Shown: in pieces, positions 45,433 through 56,992 of the stretch
Position numbering within the stretch: position 1 is the stretch's first letter
Layout: each line of letters opens with the position of its first letter
NCBI GenBank assembly: GCA_023150875.1
Contig: JAKLKC010000007.1
Location: 1-64,000 of the forward strand
Source of the DNA: Myxococcota bacterium
Lineage (GTDB): Bacteria > Myxococcota_A > UBA796 > UBA9615 > JAKLKC01
Direction: 5' to 3'
DNA: 64,000 bases
Notes under the pieces: generated by a model
The model's database searches: none
Told to the model about the DNA's origin: nothing
The model's input: only the letters and a program-made list of their open reading frames with translations
Made by a program: the position numbers and the translations under genes

Positions 45433-47166
45433 ATGCCGCTGAACGACGTGTCCGGCAGTCCCGAAGAGCAGATCCTCGAGTTCCCGGTGCTGCCACGCGG
45501 GCCCCAGGCCGACGATCCCGAGGCCCTCCGGGAGGAGGTGATCGCCCTCCACGGCCGGCTCAAGCAGGCCAGGGCGCGGCTCCGGGAGTACGACGGGGCC
45601 GCCCGCGCCTACCGGGGCGAGAGGGAGCTGTACCGCTCCATCTGCAACCACATGGTCTCCCTCGGGGGGGAGCGCTCCCTCGGCCCCTTCCTGGAGGGCG
45701 CACTCCAGGCCATCCACCGGATGACCCGCGCCGAGCGCGGTTGCATCGTCGTCTACCACGCCGGCGCCGGCGGCGCCGCGACCACGGTCCTCAAGACGAT
45801 CCAGTTCGCCGAGAGCGACGCCGGCTTCCTCCACGACCAGATCAGCGGCGGGATCATCGGCGAGGTCCGCACCACCGGCCGGACCGTCCACTCCCGCTGC
45901 GCGGTCGAGGACGACCAGTTCCGCGGGTACGCCTCGGTGCACCGCATGGCCCTGCGGTCGGTGCTCTGCGTCCCCATCCCGGCGCCGTCGGGGGGGGCAG
46001 GCTCCCAGGTCCTGGGCGCCCTCTACCTGGACAACCGCCACGTCGAGGACGTCTTCTCGCAGGAGGCCCGCCAGGCCATAGAGCTGTTCGGCCGCTACCT
46101 CGGCCTGTGGATCGATCAGCACGCCCGGGGCGTCTCCACGCGGTCCGACGACCCCACCCGCCCGTTCCGGACGGGCGGGCAGTTCAAGGAGGTGGTGGGG
46201 CGCTCCCCCGCCGTCGCCGCGCTGCTCGAAGAGATGGACCGCATCGTCCGCAAGGGGATCTTCGAGAACACCCTGATCACCGGCGAGACCGGCACCGGCA
46301 AGGACCTGGTCGCCCGGTGCCTGCACGCCTACAGCGGCCGCCGGGACCAGCCCTTCGTAGCCATCAACTGTGCCGCCCTGCCCGAGAACCTGCTGGAGAG
46401 CGAGCTGTTCGGGTCCGTCGCCGGGGCCTTCACCCACGCCCGGACCCGCCGCGGCCTGCTGGAGGAGGCCACCGGGGGCGTGTGCTTCCTGGACGAGATC
46501 GGCGAGCTGCCCCTGCACCTCCAGGCGAAGCTCCTCCGGGCCCTGCAGGAGCGCCGCGTGAGGCGGGTAGGGTCGAACCGCGAGGTGGCCGTAGACATCT
46601 GGCTGATGGCCGCCACCAACCGCGACCTGGAGCAGGAGGTCCGGGAGGGCAGGTTCCGGACCGATCTCTTCTATCGACTGAACGTCATCCGGCTGTCGAT
46701 CCCGCCGCTCCGGGACCGCCCCGACGACAGCGTCGAGCTCGCCCGGGTATTCCTCCAGCGGGAGGTCACCAAGCCCTACGTGAGCGCCCGCTTCCTCTCG
46801 CCGGAGGCGGCGGAGGCCATCCGGTCGCACCCGTGGCCGGGCAACGCCCGGGAGCTGGAGCACGCCGTGCAGAAGGCCGCGGTGCGGGCCACCGGTCCCT
46901 ACGTCACCCCCGGGGACCTGGACCTCGACGACGGCACCGCCGCCCCCCCGGCCCGGGCGGCGGGACCGAGCTGGAAGGAGGCGAACTCCGACTTCCAGAG
47001 GCGCTACCTCGTCTGGGCCATCGAGGAGTGGGGGCCGGGGATCACCGAGATCGCCCGCAAGCTGGGTCTGCACCGCACGTACCTATACAAGCTCCTCCAG
47101 AAGCACGGTCTGTCGGGGGTCGTCGCCGCCGAGGAGCCGGACCCCGCGGCACCCGGGCGGGGGTAG
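45433..47166 (+). CDS. GAF-AAA+ regulator with a variant GAFTHA loop
   Basis: A 577-residue regulator. A short coiled region leads into a GAF domain (about 65-225). The AAA+ domain has Walker A GETGTGKD (284-291), the surface loop GAFTHA (331-336) where GAFTGA is needed for sigma-54 contact, Walker B GVCFLDEIGELP and FRTDLFYRLNVIRLSIPPLR. The C-terminal HTH is Fis-like (TEIARKLGLHRTYLYKLLQK). The Gly-to-His change is in the sigma-54-contacting loop, so it may act on a different target or be impaired. It is 6 bp upstream of a Ser/Thr kinase, so the two are probably a signalling pair. Confidence 0.85.
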   Translation: MPLNDVSGSPEEQILEFPVLPRGPQADDPEALREEVIALHGRLKQARARLREYDGAARAYRGERELYRSICNHMVSLGGERSLGPFLEGALQAIHRMTRAERGCIVVYHAGAGGAATTVLKTIQFAESDAGFLHDQISGGIIGEVRTTGRTVHSRCAVEDDQFRGYASVHRMALRSVLCVPIPAPSGGAGSQVLGALYLDNRHVEDVFSQEARQAIELFGRYLGLWIDQHARGVSTRSDDPTRPFRTGGQFKEVVGRSPAVAALLEEMDRIVRKGIFENTLITGETGTGKDLVARCLHAYSGRRDQPFVAINCAALPENLLESELFGSVAGAFTHARTRRGLLEEATGGVCFLDEIGELPLHLQAKLLRALQERRVRRVGSNREVAVDIWLMAATNRDLEQEVREGRFRTDLFYRLNVIRLSIPPLRDRPDDSVELARVFLQREVTKPYVSARFLSPEAAEAIRSHPWPGNARELEHAVQKAAVRATGPYVTPGDLDLDDGTAAPPARAAGPSWKEANSDFQRRYLVWAIEEWGPGITEIARKLGLHRTYLYKLLQKHGLSGVVAAEEPDPAAPGRG

Positions 47167-47172
47167 GCGGTC

Positions 47173-49932
47173 GTGACTCCCGATCCCCCGCGACTGACGT
47201 CGTTCGCCCCGGACTCCGACCTCGACGACTGGCCCGACGGACCTCCGAGCGACGACCTCAGCAAGCTCGCCCTGACCGGCGAGTTCGTGGACGAGGGGCT
47301 CGGCACCCTCTCCGAGGCGGCGCGCACCGCCGGGGGGACCGGGACGGCGGGCCAGGCCACCCCCCGCCTGACGGGTGCCGAGGACCTGGACAGCGCGCTG
47401 CGGCTCCTGGGTCGGCCCGGGCGGTACCGCCTGGTGCGGGTGCTGGGGGAGGGGGGCATGGGGACCGTCTTCGAGTACGAGGACGTGCTCCTCCGGCGCT
47501 CCATCGCCCTGAAGGTGCCCCACGCCGAGATGGCGGGGTCGACGTCCTTCGTGCGCCGGTTCATCCGCGAGGCCCAGATCACCGCGCAGCTCGAGCACCC
47601 GAACATCGTGCCCCTCCACGACCTGGTGAGGGCCCCCGACGGGAACCTCGCCTACGTGATGAAGAGGGTCGAGGGTCAGCCCCTCTCCGAGGTGCTGGAG
47701 AAGCACCGCCGGGGCGATCCCGAGGCGCGGCGGCGGTGGGGGTCCCGGGCGTTGCTCCTGGTCTTCCGGCAGGTGTGCGGCGCTCTGGCCTTCGCCCACG
47801 ACCGCGGCGTGATCCACCGGGACGTGAAGCCGGACAACGTCCTGGTGGGCCAGTACGGCGAGGTGCTGCTTACCGACTGGGGGCTGGCGAAGCCCTACGG
47901 CGTGGAGGGGGGGGACATCCCCTCGGACGAGGTCCAGACGTCGCTGCACGGCACCGGGCGGACGTGGCCCGGAGGCGGGAGGACCGGCCCGCCGGCGGTC
48001 ATGTCCGTGGACCGGACCCGGGTCAAGGGGGTGCTGGGGGCCCTCCGTTTCGTGGCCCCCGAGCAGATCGAGGGCTCCTCCGATCCCATGGGGCCCCCCT
48101 CGGACGTCTACTCCCTGGGGGTGATCCTCTACTGCATCCTGACGGGGCAGACGCCGTTCACGCCGGGCCGCACCGAGGACATCGAGGCGTTCAAGGTCCG
48201 GGTCCGCTCCTACCCGCCGCCGCCCCCGAGCCGCCGCAGCCAGTGGGGGTCCATCGACCCCGCCCTGGAGCGGATCTGCCTGCGGTGCCTCGAGAAGAAG
48301 CCCGCCGACCGGTACCCCCACGCCGGGGCCCTGTACGAGGACCTGGAGGTCTTCCTGGAGGGGGTGAAGGAGAAGGAGCGCCGGCAGGAGCTGGCCTCCG
48401 CGGCCATCGACCGCGCCCGCGCCCAGCGGCGGAGGTACGAGGAGCTGACGACCTGGCTCGCCCAAGCGCGCCGGCAGGCCAAGGAGCTGGAGTCGAGGAC
48501 GCCTCCTTTCGCGGCGGCCGAGCAGAAGAGGGGCTTCTGGGAGGCCCAGGACCGGGCCCAGCAGCTCGGCGTGGTGCGGATCCACGTCTTCGGCGAGATC
48601 GTGAACGCCCTCCGGGAGGCGCTGGGCCACGACCCGGCGAGCCGCGACGCGCGCCACCTCCTCGCCGAGGGTTACCTCGACCGCGCCCTGGAGGCCGAGG
48701 AGGCGGGGGACCTGCTCCAGCGGGCCTACTACGAGGACCTCCTCCGCGCCTGCGAGGACGCCCGGGTGTGGGCCCGGTGGAAGTCGGGGGGGCGGTTCAC
48801 GGTGACCTCCCACCCCCCCGGGGCCCTGGTGCGGGTGGCGCGGTACCACGAGGAGCAGCGGGTCCTGGTGCCGGGGGAGGCGCAGGTGCGGGGGATCACC
48901 CCGGTGGCCGAGTTCGAGCTGGCGCAGGGCAGCTACCTGGTGACCCTGGAGGCGCCGGGGATGGCCCCCGCGCGGCTGCCGGTCTCCGTCGGGCGGGGCG
49001 AGCGGCGCCAGGCCGACGTGCCCCTGTTCACGGCCGAGGAGATCGGGGAGGGCTACGCCTACGTGCCCCCGGGCCCCTACTACTCGGGGGGGGATCCCGA
49101 GTGGGACGCCACCCCCCGGGAGGAGATCCACGTCGGCGCCTTCGCCATGGGCGTCCTGCCGGTGACCGCCGAGCAGTACCGGGACTTCCTCAACGCCCTC
49201 GCGGAGCGGGACCCCGCCGAGGCCCAGGCCCGGGCCCCCCGGGACCCCGTGGAGGGGGCGCCCCTGTGGACCGCCGACGCGGCGGGACGGTTCCACGTGC
49301 CGGAGGTGGACGCCCGGGGCAACCGCTGGCAGGGGCGCCTGCCGATCTTCCTGGTCAGCGCCCTGGACGCCGATGCGTACTGCCGCTGGCGCAGCGAGGT
49401 GGAGGGCGCCGAGGTGAGGCTCCCCACGCGGTGGGAGTGGGAGAAGGCCGGTCGGGGCACCGACGGCCGCTACTTCCCCTGGGGGAACACCTTCGACCCC
49501 GGCTTCTGCAAGATGCGGGAGTCCCGGCCGGGCAACAACCCCGAGCCCGAGCCCGTCGGGGCCTTCCCCACCGACGAGTCCCCGTACGGCGTGCGGGACC
49601 TCGCGGGGGGGATCGCCGAGTGGTGCGGCTCGTGGGAGAGCGAGGAGCAGGGGAGGCGCTTCCTGGGCGGGGGGGCCTGGTTCACCCACGCCCGGAACTG
49701 CCGCCTGGGGCGCCGGTTCGGCTTCAAGCACACCGACGTCTCCGGCGGAGTGGGGTTCCGGGTGTGCAAGACCATGGGGGGCGCGGGGGCGGGGGCGCGG
49801 GAGGCGAGGGAGAGTTTCCCTCAGCGTGCGGACTCCGCGGGCCCGCCCGCCGCCCCGTCCTCGTCGTCCCCGGGGCCCGACTCCACCAGGGCGATGGCGG
49901 CCCGCACCTGGTCCCTGTTGCCGACGAGGTAG
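47173..49932 (+). CDS. Ser/Thr protein kinase fused to an FGE-sulfatase domain
   Basis: A 919-residue protein. The kinase domain (about 80-400) has GEGGMGTVFEYED, the ALK lysine, HRDVKPDN (215-222, with catalytic Asp217) and DWG at 235-237 instead of DFG, common in this bacterial kinase group; an insert of about 50 residues precedes the APE-like VAPEQIEG. Then come a helical coiled region (400-550), a PEGA-like beta domain (RFTVTSHPPGALVRVARY) and an FGE-sulfatase/SUMF1-like domain (about 620-865: AYVPPGPYYSGG, MGVLPVTAEQYRDFLN, RLPTRWEWEKAGRG, GVRDLAGGIAEWC, GFRVCK). GTG at 47173, 6 bp after the GAF-AAA+ regulator. The last 112 bp overlap the convergent antiporter gene. Confidence 0.88.
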   Translation: MTPDPPRLTSFAPDSDLDDWPDGPPSDDLSKLALTGEFVDEGLGTLSEAARTAGGTGTAGQATPRLTGAEDLDSALRLLGRPGRYRLVRVLGEGGMGTVFEYEDVLLRRSIALKVPHAEMAGSTSFVRRFIREAQITAQLEHPNIVPLHDLVRAPDGNLAYVMKRVEGQPLSEVLEKHRRGDPEARRRWGSRALLLVFRQVCGALAFAHDRGVIHRDVKPDNVLVGQYGEVLLTDWGLAKPYGVEGGDIPSDEVQTSLHGTGRTWPGGGRTGPPAVMSVDRTRVKGVLGALRFVAPEQIEGSSDPMGPPSDVYSLGVILYCILTGQTPFTPGRTEDIEAFKVRVRSYPPPPPSRRSQWGSIDPALERICLRCLEKKPADRYPHAGALYEDLEVFLEGVKEKERRQELASAAIDRARAQRRRYEELTTWLAQARRQAKELESRTPPFAAAEQKRGFWEAQDRAQQLGVVRIHVFGEIVNALREALGHDPASRDARHLLAEGYLDRALEAEEAGDLLQRAYYEDLLRACEDARVWARWKSGGRFTVTSHPPGALVRVARYHEEQRVLVPGEAQVRGITPVAEFELAQGSYLVTLEAPGMAPARLPVSVGRGERRQADVPLFTAEEIGEGYAYVPPGPYYSGGDPEWDATPREEIHVGAFAMGVLPVTAEQYRDFLNALAERDPAEAQARAPRDPVEGAPLWTADAAGRFHVPEVDARGNRWQGRLPIFLVSALDADAYCRWRSEVEGAEVRLPTRWEWEKAGRGTDGRYFPWGNTFDPGFCKMRESRPGNNPEPEPVGAFPTDESPYGVRDLAGGIAEWCGSWESEEQGRRFLGGGAWFTHARNCRLGRRFGFKHTDVSGGVGFRVCKTMGGAGAGAREARESFPQRADSAGPPAAPSSSSPGPDSTRAMAARTWSLLPTR

Positions 49933-51851
49933 AGCACGTCCGCGGCACGGATCCGCTCGTTGGGCTGGACGTGGGTGCCCACCTCGCCCCCCCGGGAGAT
50001 GGCGATGAGCGTCGCCCCGGTGCGCTTGCGGAGCTCCGACTCGGCGATGGAGCGCCCGTCCACCCAGGCCGACTCCCGGACCAGCACGCTCTCCACCTTG
50101 AGCTCGCTGAGGTCCCGGATCTCCCCCAGCTTCCGGCGGGGCATCGTCACGGCGCGCACGACGGGCGTGCCCCGCAGGCGCGCGTGCTCCACCCGGTCGT
50201 CGATGACGTTGCGGGGCATGTCGGAGCGCCTGAGGACCCGGGCGATCACCTCCAGGGACGCTTCGAACTCCTGGGCCACCACGTCGTCGGCGCCGGCCTT
50301 CTCCAGAGAGGCGATCTCCGCCAGGTAGCGGGTCCGCACCGTCAGGGGCACCGTGGGGGAGATCCTTCGGACCGTCTGGACGGCGCGGCGGGTGGCGTCG
50401 GGGTCGTTCAGCAGGACCACCACCGAGCGGGCGGTGGCGACGCCGACGCGCTCCAGGATCTCCTCGCTGGTGACGTCGCCGTACCGGACGGGCTCTCCCC
50501 TCTCCCGGGAGGCCCGCACCCGCTCCACGGCGATGTCCACGGCGACGCACGGGATCTCGGCGTCGCCGAGTGCCTCCACCAGGAGCTGCCCCCCGAGGCC
50601 GTAGCCGAGGACGACGACGTGGTCCCGGGTCCCCGCCTGCCCCGGGCGCTCCGGGGTCGGCCGGAGGCCGAGGACGCCCTCGATCCCCCGCAGGCGCGCC
50701 GCTCCCGCCGCCAGGTGGGGCCCCATCCGGACCAGCAGGGGGGTGAGGGTCATGGTGATCACGCTGGCGGCGACGAACAGGCGCCCGTGGGCGGCGGCGA
50801 GCAGGCCCACGTCCGCCCCCAGTCGGGCGAGGACGAAGGAGAACTCCCCGATCTGGGCCAGCGCGGTCCCGGCGAGGACCGCCACCCGGATGGGGAAGCG
50901 CATCACCATGGAGGCGAGGCCGACGATGGACGCCTTCCCCACCAGGACGGCCAGCACCCCCGCGCCGACCGCCACGGGGCTCTCGACGATCACCGAGGCG
51001 TCCAGGAGCATGCCGATGGAGACGAAGAACAGGCTCGACAGGATGTCCCGCAAGGGCAGCACGTCCGCCAGGGCCTGGTTCCCGTACTCCGAGTCGGCCA
51101 GGGCGAGGCCCGCCAGGAAGGCGCCCAGGGCCAGGGAGAGGCCCACCAGCGAGGTGAGCCAGGCGACCCCCGCCCCGATCAGCAGCACGGCCAGGACGAA
51201 CACGTCCCGCTTCCGGGTGGCCGCCACCAGCCCCAGCACCCGGGGGATGGCGATCCGCCCGAGGAACAGGGTCCCCACCACCACCGCCGCGGCCTTCAGC
51301 AGGGCCAGGGCGATGGCGCCCAGCCCCGAGCCGGCGCCGGCGAGCAGCGGCGTGAGCAGCATCATCGGCACCACGCACAGGTCCTGGAACAGCAGGACGC
51401 CGAGGATCACCCGGCCGTGGGGAGCGTCGGTCTCGCCCCGCTCGTCGAGGGCGCGGAGCACGATGGCGGTGCTGGACAGGGCCACCAGGAAGCCCAGGAA
51501 GAGGCCCGACGCCACCGTCGCCCCCGCCAGCGCCGCGATGGCGACGCAGGCGAGGAGGGTGAGGCCGACCTGGAGGCTGCCCCCGAGGGCGATGTACCGC
51601 CCGATCCGGCGCAGGTGCTCCAGGGAGAACTCCAGGCCGATGGTGAACAGCAGGAGCGCGACGCCGATCTCGGCCATCGCCTCGATGCGGTGGGGATCGG
51701 TCACCCAGCCGACCCCGCTCGGCCCGATGATGGCCCCCGCCACCACCAGGCCCGCGATGGTGGGGAAGCGGATCCGGTCCAGCAGCAGCACCACCACCAC
51801 CGCGGCGCCGAAGACGACGACCAGTTGCCCGAGGAGCGGTGTGATGTCCAT
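49821..51851 (-). CDS. Kef-type monovalent cation/H+ antiporter with TrkA-N and TrkA-C domains
   Basis: A 676-residue CPA2 antiporter. About 12 membrane helices (PF00999) include DRIRFPTIAGLVVAGAIIGP, GLEFSLEHLRRIG and the functional FLVALSSTAIVLRALDE region. A cytoplasmic TrkA-N/RCK domain follows (HVVVLGYGLGGQLLVEAL, nucleotide-binding GxGxxG) with VVLLNDPDATRRAVQTVRR, then a TrkA-C domain (LVRESAWVDGRSIAE). It exchanges K+ or Na+ for H+, gated by a nucleotide or glutathione-like ligand. The 3' end overlaps the kinase-FGE gene by 112 bp in the opposite direction. Confidence 0.92.
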   Translation of the reverse strand: MDITPLLGQLVVVFGAAVVVVLLLDRIRFPTIAGLVVAGAIIGPSGVGWVTDPHRIEAMAEIGVALLLFTIGLEFSLEHLRRIGRYIALGGSLQVGLTLLACVAIAALAGATVASGLFLGFLVALSSTAIVLRALDERGETDAPHGRVILGVLLFQDLCVVPMMLLTPLLAGAGSGLGAIALALLKAAAVVVGTLFLGRIAIPRVLGLVAATRKRDVFVLAVLLIGAGVAWLTSLVGLSLALGAFLAGLALADSEYGNQALADVLPLRDILSSLFFVSIGMLLDASVIVESPVAVGAGVLAVLVGKASIVGLASMVMRFPIRVAVLAGTALAQIGEFSFVLARLGADVGLLAAAHGRLFVAASVITMTLTPLLVRMGPHLAAGAARLRGIEGVLGLRPTPERPGQAGTRDHVVVLGYGLGGQLLVEALGDAEIPCVAVDIAVERVRASRERGEPVRYGDVTSEEILERVGVATARSVVVLLNDPDATRRAVQTVRRISPTVPLTVRTRYLAEIASLEKAGADDVVAQEFEASLEVIARVLRRSDMPRNVIDDRVEHARLRGTPVVRAVTMPRRKLGEIRDLSELKVESVLVRESAWVDGRSIAESELRKRTGATLIAISRGGEVGTHVQPNERIRAADVLYLVGNRDQVRAAIALVESGPGDDEDGAAGGPAESAR

Positions 51852-51989
51852 CCTGTCCCTGGGCGTCCGGTCCGGCCGCGACCCCGGCGACGGGGAGGCC
51901 GCGGGGGGCGGTGGAGCGCGCCCATGCTATCCTATCCGCCGCGCCGCGTCGCACGCGGCGAGGGCCTCGACGTTCTCAGGAGGTGTCTC

Positions 51990-52478
51990 GTGGGTCTCGG
52001 CATCCGTTCCAAGCTGCGGAGCCTCAGTCACATGATCATGGGCGATCCGCCCGCGTCCGGGCGCCCCGCGGGGGGCGCCCCCCCGGCGGACTCCGGCCCT
52101 CCTCGGCCCCGGCCCTCGTCCGCCCCGCCCGCCCCCCCGGCACCCGCGGAGCGGGGACCCGACGAGGTGGACGCCTTCATCACGGGGGAGATCGCGAAGG
52201 CCCGCCTGGTGATCTTCATGAAGGGCAACCCCGCGGAGCCCCGGTGCGGGTTCTCGGCCGCGGCGGTGGAGATCGCCCAGGCCTCCGGGGTCGGGTTCCA
52301 CACCGTCGACGTGCTGTCGGAGCCGGGCGTGCGGGACGGCGTCAAGGCCCGCACCCAGTGGCCGACCATCCCCCAGGTCTTCATCGACGGGAAGTTCGTG
52401 GGGGGCTCCGACATCTTCCGCGAGATGTGGGAGAGCGGCGAGGTCCGGCGGACCCTCTCCGGACCTCCGGTGGGCTGA
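51990..52478 (+). CDS. monothiol glutaredoxin, CGFS type (Grx4-like)
   Basis: A 162-residue protein. The C-terminal 105 residues are a monothiol glutaredoxin with CGFS at 86-89 (NPAEPRCGFSAAAVEI), KARTQWPTIPQVFIDGKFVGG and SDIFREMWESGEV, the Grx4/GrxD signature for [2Fe-2S] transfer. The 55-residue N-terminal extension is Pro-rich and short compared with fused forms. The GTG at 51990 has AGGAGG 8 nt upstream. It opens a rightward unit with the hexokinase gene (73-bp gap), divergent from the antiporter. Confidence 0.93.
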   Translation: MGLGIRSKLRSLSHMIMGDPPASGRPAGGAPPADSGPPRPRPSSAPPAPPAPAERGPDEVDAFITGEIAKARLVIFMKGNPAEPRCGFSAAAVEIAQASGVGFHTVDVLSEPGVRDGVKARTQWPTIPQVFIDGKFVGGSDIFREMWESGEVRRTLSGPPVG

Positions 52479-52551
52479 GCCCGGCGCGACCCCTGGCGCG
52501 CCCGTCGCCGGAGCGCAGGACATCCGCCCGACACCCCGGGGGGGCAGGCAC

Positions 52552-53772
52552 ATGGACTCGTTGCGGGAGCGCCTCCGGGACCTCGGCCTCGCCCCCACGC
52601 CCGACGCCCTCGGGCGCGCCCGGGAGGCCATGGCGGCGCGCCTGCGGGAGGGGGCCGCCGCCGACGGCGGGGAGGCGGCGATGCTGCCGGCGTGGCTCGC
52701 TCCGCCGCGGCCGGGGCTCCGGGGCGAGGCGGTGGCCGTCGACGCGGGCGGCACCCACCTGAGGGCCGCCCGGGTGGTGGTGGGGGGGGCGGGAGCGGTG
52801 GAGCCCCGGATCCTCCAGGCCCCCCTGCCCGGCGCGGCGGGCTCGGGGACCGCCACCGCCGCGGAGTTCTTCGGCGCCCACGCGGGCCTGGTGGGGCGCC
52901 TCGGGGCGCCGCCGGGCACCCCCATCGGCTACTGCTTCTCGTACCCCAGCCGGGTGCTGCCCGACGGGGACGCGGTGCTGCTGCGCTGGACCAAGGAGGT
53001 CCGGGTCCCCGGCGTGGAGGGGCGGAGGGTGGGGACCCTGTTGTCGGAGGCCCTCGCGGCCGCGGGGATCGTCCCCGGTCCCGTCTTCGTGCTCAACGAC
53101 ACCATCGCCGCCCTGGCCGCGGGCTCCATCGGGCCGGGGGTCGATCCGGCGCGGGCGGTGGGCCTGGTGGTGGGCACGGGGACGAACATGGGCGCGTTCC
53201 TGCCCACCGCCGCCGTCGGGAAGCTGCCCCCCGGGGCGTGGCCCCACGACCGGATCGCGGTGAACTTCGAGTCCGGCGGCCTCGTGCCCCCATGCCTCGG
53301 GCCCGTGGACGACGAGGTGGACCGCTCGTCGCTCCAGCCCGGCCTCCAGCGCTTCGAGAAGGCGGTGTCCGGCGCCTACCTGGGGCGGATCTTCCGCGCC
53401 GCGGCCCCGCGCCTGGGCGCCGACCTGCCGGTGCTGGAGGGGGAGGGGGCCGAGGTCTCCGCCCTGGCGGAGGCGGAGCCCCGCTCCGTCCGCGGCCTGC
53501 TGGCGCGGGCGGTCCTGGACCGATCGGCCGACCTCGTCGCGGCGGCCCTGGCGGCGGCCGCGGACGTGATCGGGGCGGAGGGGAGCCTCCACGTCTGCGC
53601 CGAGGGGAGTCTGGTGGAGCGGGCCCCGGGCTACCGGCAGCGGGTGCTGGCCACCCTGGGGGGACTGCTTCCGGGCGCCCGGATCACCCTCCGATCCGAG
53701 GGCCACGCGAACCTGAGGGGAGGCGGGCTGGCGGTGCTGGCCCACGCCGCCGCGATCCGGGGGGACCGGTAA
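52552..53772 (+). CDS. eukaryotic-type hexokinase
   Basis: A 406-residue sugar kinase of the hexokinase family rather than bacterial ROK. Phosphate-1 loop [15 protein letters not shown] (Asp64), [10 protein letters not shown] (the FSFP motif), [13 protein letters not shown] with catalytic Asp183, [21 protein letters not shown] (usually N-x-E-W/S-G), [21 protein letters not shown] (in parts) and [11 protein letters not shown] near the C-terminus. The N-terminal 50 residues form the short helix of the family. It phosphorylates glucose or a related hexose with ATP in the cytoplasm. It lies 34 bp from the convergent pyrophosphatase gene. Confidence 0.85.
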   Translation: MDSLRERLRDLGLAPTPDALGRAREAMAARLREGAAADGGEAAMLPAWLAPPRPGLRGEAVAVDAGGTHLRAARVVVGGAGAVEPRILQAPLPGAAGSGTATAAEFFGAHAGLVGRLGAPPGTPIGYCFSYPSRVLPDGDAVLLRWTKEVRVPGVEGRRVGTLLSEALAAAGIVPGPVFVLNDTIAALAAGSIGPGVDPARAVGLVVGTGTNMGAFLPTAAVGKLPPGAWPHDRIAVNFESGGLVPPCLGPVDDEVDRSSLQPGLQRFEKAVSGAYLGRIFRAAAPRLGADLPVLEGEGAEVSALAEAEPRSVRGLLARAVLDRSADLVAAALAAAADVIGAEGSLHVCAEGSLVERAPGYRQRVLATLGGLLPGARITLRSEGHANLRGGGLAVLAHAAAIRGDR

Positions 53773-53806
53773 CGCGGGGCGGGCCGGTGGAGCGGGCGGA
53801 GGCGGG

Positions 53807-55891
<2,085 letters not shown>

Positions 55892-55945
55892 CTCGCGCGA
55901 CCTCTGGTTGTGTCGGGCCGCCGGTTCCGGCGCGGCGGGCGCGCG

Positions 55946-55951
55946 AATATA
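55946..55951 (-). promoter_or_regulatory. possible -10 box of hppA
   Basis: Minus-strand TATATT, about 55 bp before the hppA start, in a short AT-rich patch. No good -35 box is evident. Confidence 0.3.
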
Positions 55952-56083
55952 GCAGAAACGTCCCCGAGGGAAGCCCGGATCCTGCGCCCTGGTGCAGCGC
56001 GGGCGCACCCCGGCGCCGCCCGGGCGCGGAGGGCGGCGGGGAAGGGCGAGGAGGGCGGGGCATCCGGGGTCCCGGTTCCCCCC

Positions 56084-56974
56084 TCAGCGGGCGATCCGCG
56101 AAGGTGGCGCCCCGTCGGGGCGGCGCTGGTGGTGGAGCCGGGCCGAGCCGCTGCCCTCGACGCGGATCGTCATGCCGTCCTGCCCCGCCTCGCCGCTGAC
56201 GGTGACTGGGCCGGCCATCCGGATGGATCCGAAGCGGACGTCGTCGGCGTAGACCTCCATCTTCCCCAACAGGTCGATGTCCAGGCCGAAGCCCGCCGGA
56301 TCCCTCATGGACATCCGCACCGAGGCATCGAAGAGGGCGATCTCCCGCCCCTCCTCCCTCCGGGACCCGGTCCGCACCAGGCCGAAGTCGGACACGGCGG
56401 CGTCCTCTTCGTACACGTCCAGGACGCCCCGGGCCACGGCGTCGGGAAGGACCACCCGCTCACCCGGGGGGAAGTCCATCCCGGCGAGGACGTCCTGGAA
56501 GGGAGCGGGTCCGCCCAGGCCGCCGTTCCGGCCCCGGACCGCCTCCGCCTCGGGCCCCGGCACGGGCTTCCCCTCGGGATCGGCGACCACGAGGGCCCCT
56601 CCCTCCCGGGCCACGAGGTAGGTCCTGCCCTGGATGGGAGAGGCCGCTTCCTGCTCGGCGGCTCCGTTCGAGCAGGCGGCCTGCCGGGCGACGTCGTAGG
56701 TGACCCGCACCCGGCTCGCCCGCCCGCCGGCGGCGTCCAGGACGACCGACCGGCCCCGGGTGGTCTCGGTGCTGGACAGGGACTGCCGCATGATCTCGTG
56801 GCCGCCCACCGTGGCGGTCACGGAGATCTCCATGTGCAGCTCCGAGTCCTCGACGAACGAGTCGCCCACCCGGTCCGGCCGCCGCGCCATGCGCCCCTCC
56901 GCGCCGGTGGCGGGGGGCGGCGCGAGGGCGAGCCCCCCGAAGAGGGCCAGCGCGGTCCAGGCCAGGTGTCGCAA
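56084..56974 (-). CDS. exported protein of unknown function
   Basis: A 296-residue secreted protein with a signal peptide (core LAWTALALFGGLALA, residues 4-18, cleavage near ATGAEG). The rest is beta-rich with no family I recognise: an N-terminal strand-rich part (LHMEISVTATVGGHEIMRQS), one Cys, and C-terminal strands (ASVRMSMRDPAGFGLDIDLL, IRMAGPVTVSG). It follows the radical SAM gene on the same strand (18 bp between the genes), so the two may be co-transcribed. A periplasmic lipid- or ligand-binding role is only a guess. Confidence 0.6.
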   Translation of the reverse strand: MRHLAWTALALFGGLALAPPPATGAEGRMARRPDRVGDSFVEDSELHMEISVTATVGGHEIMRQSLSSTETTRGRSVVLDAAGGRASRVRVTYDVARQAACSNGAAEQEAASPIQGRTYLVAREGGALVVADPEGKPVPGPEAEAVRGRNGGLGGPAPFQDVLAGMDFPPGERVVLPDAVARGVLDVYEEDAAVSDFGLVRTGSRREEGREIALFDASVRMSMRDPAGFGLDIDLLGKMEVYADDVRFGSIRMAGPVTVSGEAGQDGMTIRVEGSGSARLHHQRRPDGAPPSRIAR

Positions 56975-56992
56975 TCGAGACCTCCTCGTCGT

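Noticed and set aside
44217-52478. A 2753-codon open frame on the plus strand spanning seven gene regions
   Set aside because: Only its last 163 codons (from 51990) match a family, the CGFS glutaredoxin. The rest overlaps well-supported genes in other frames and is a GC-skew artefact.
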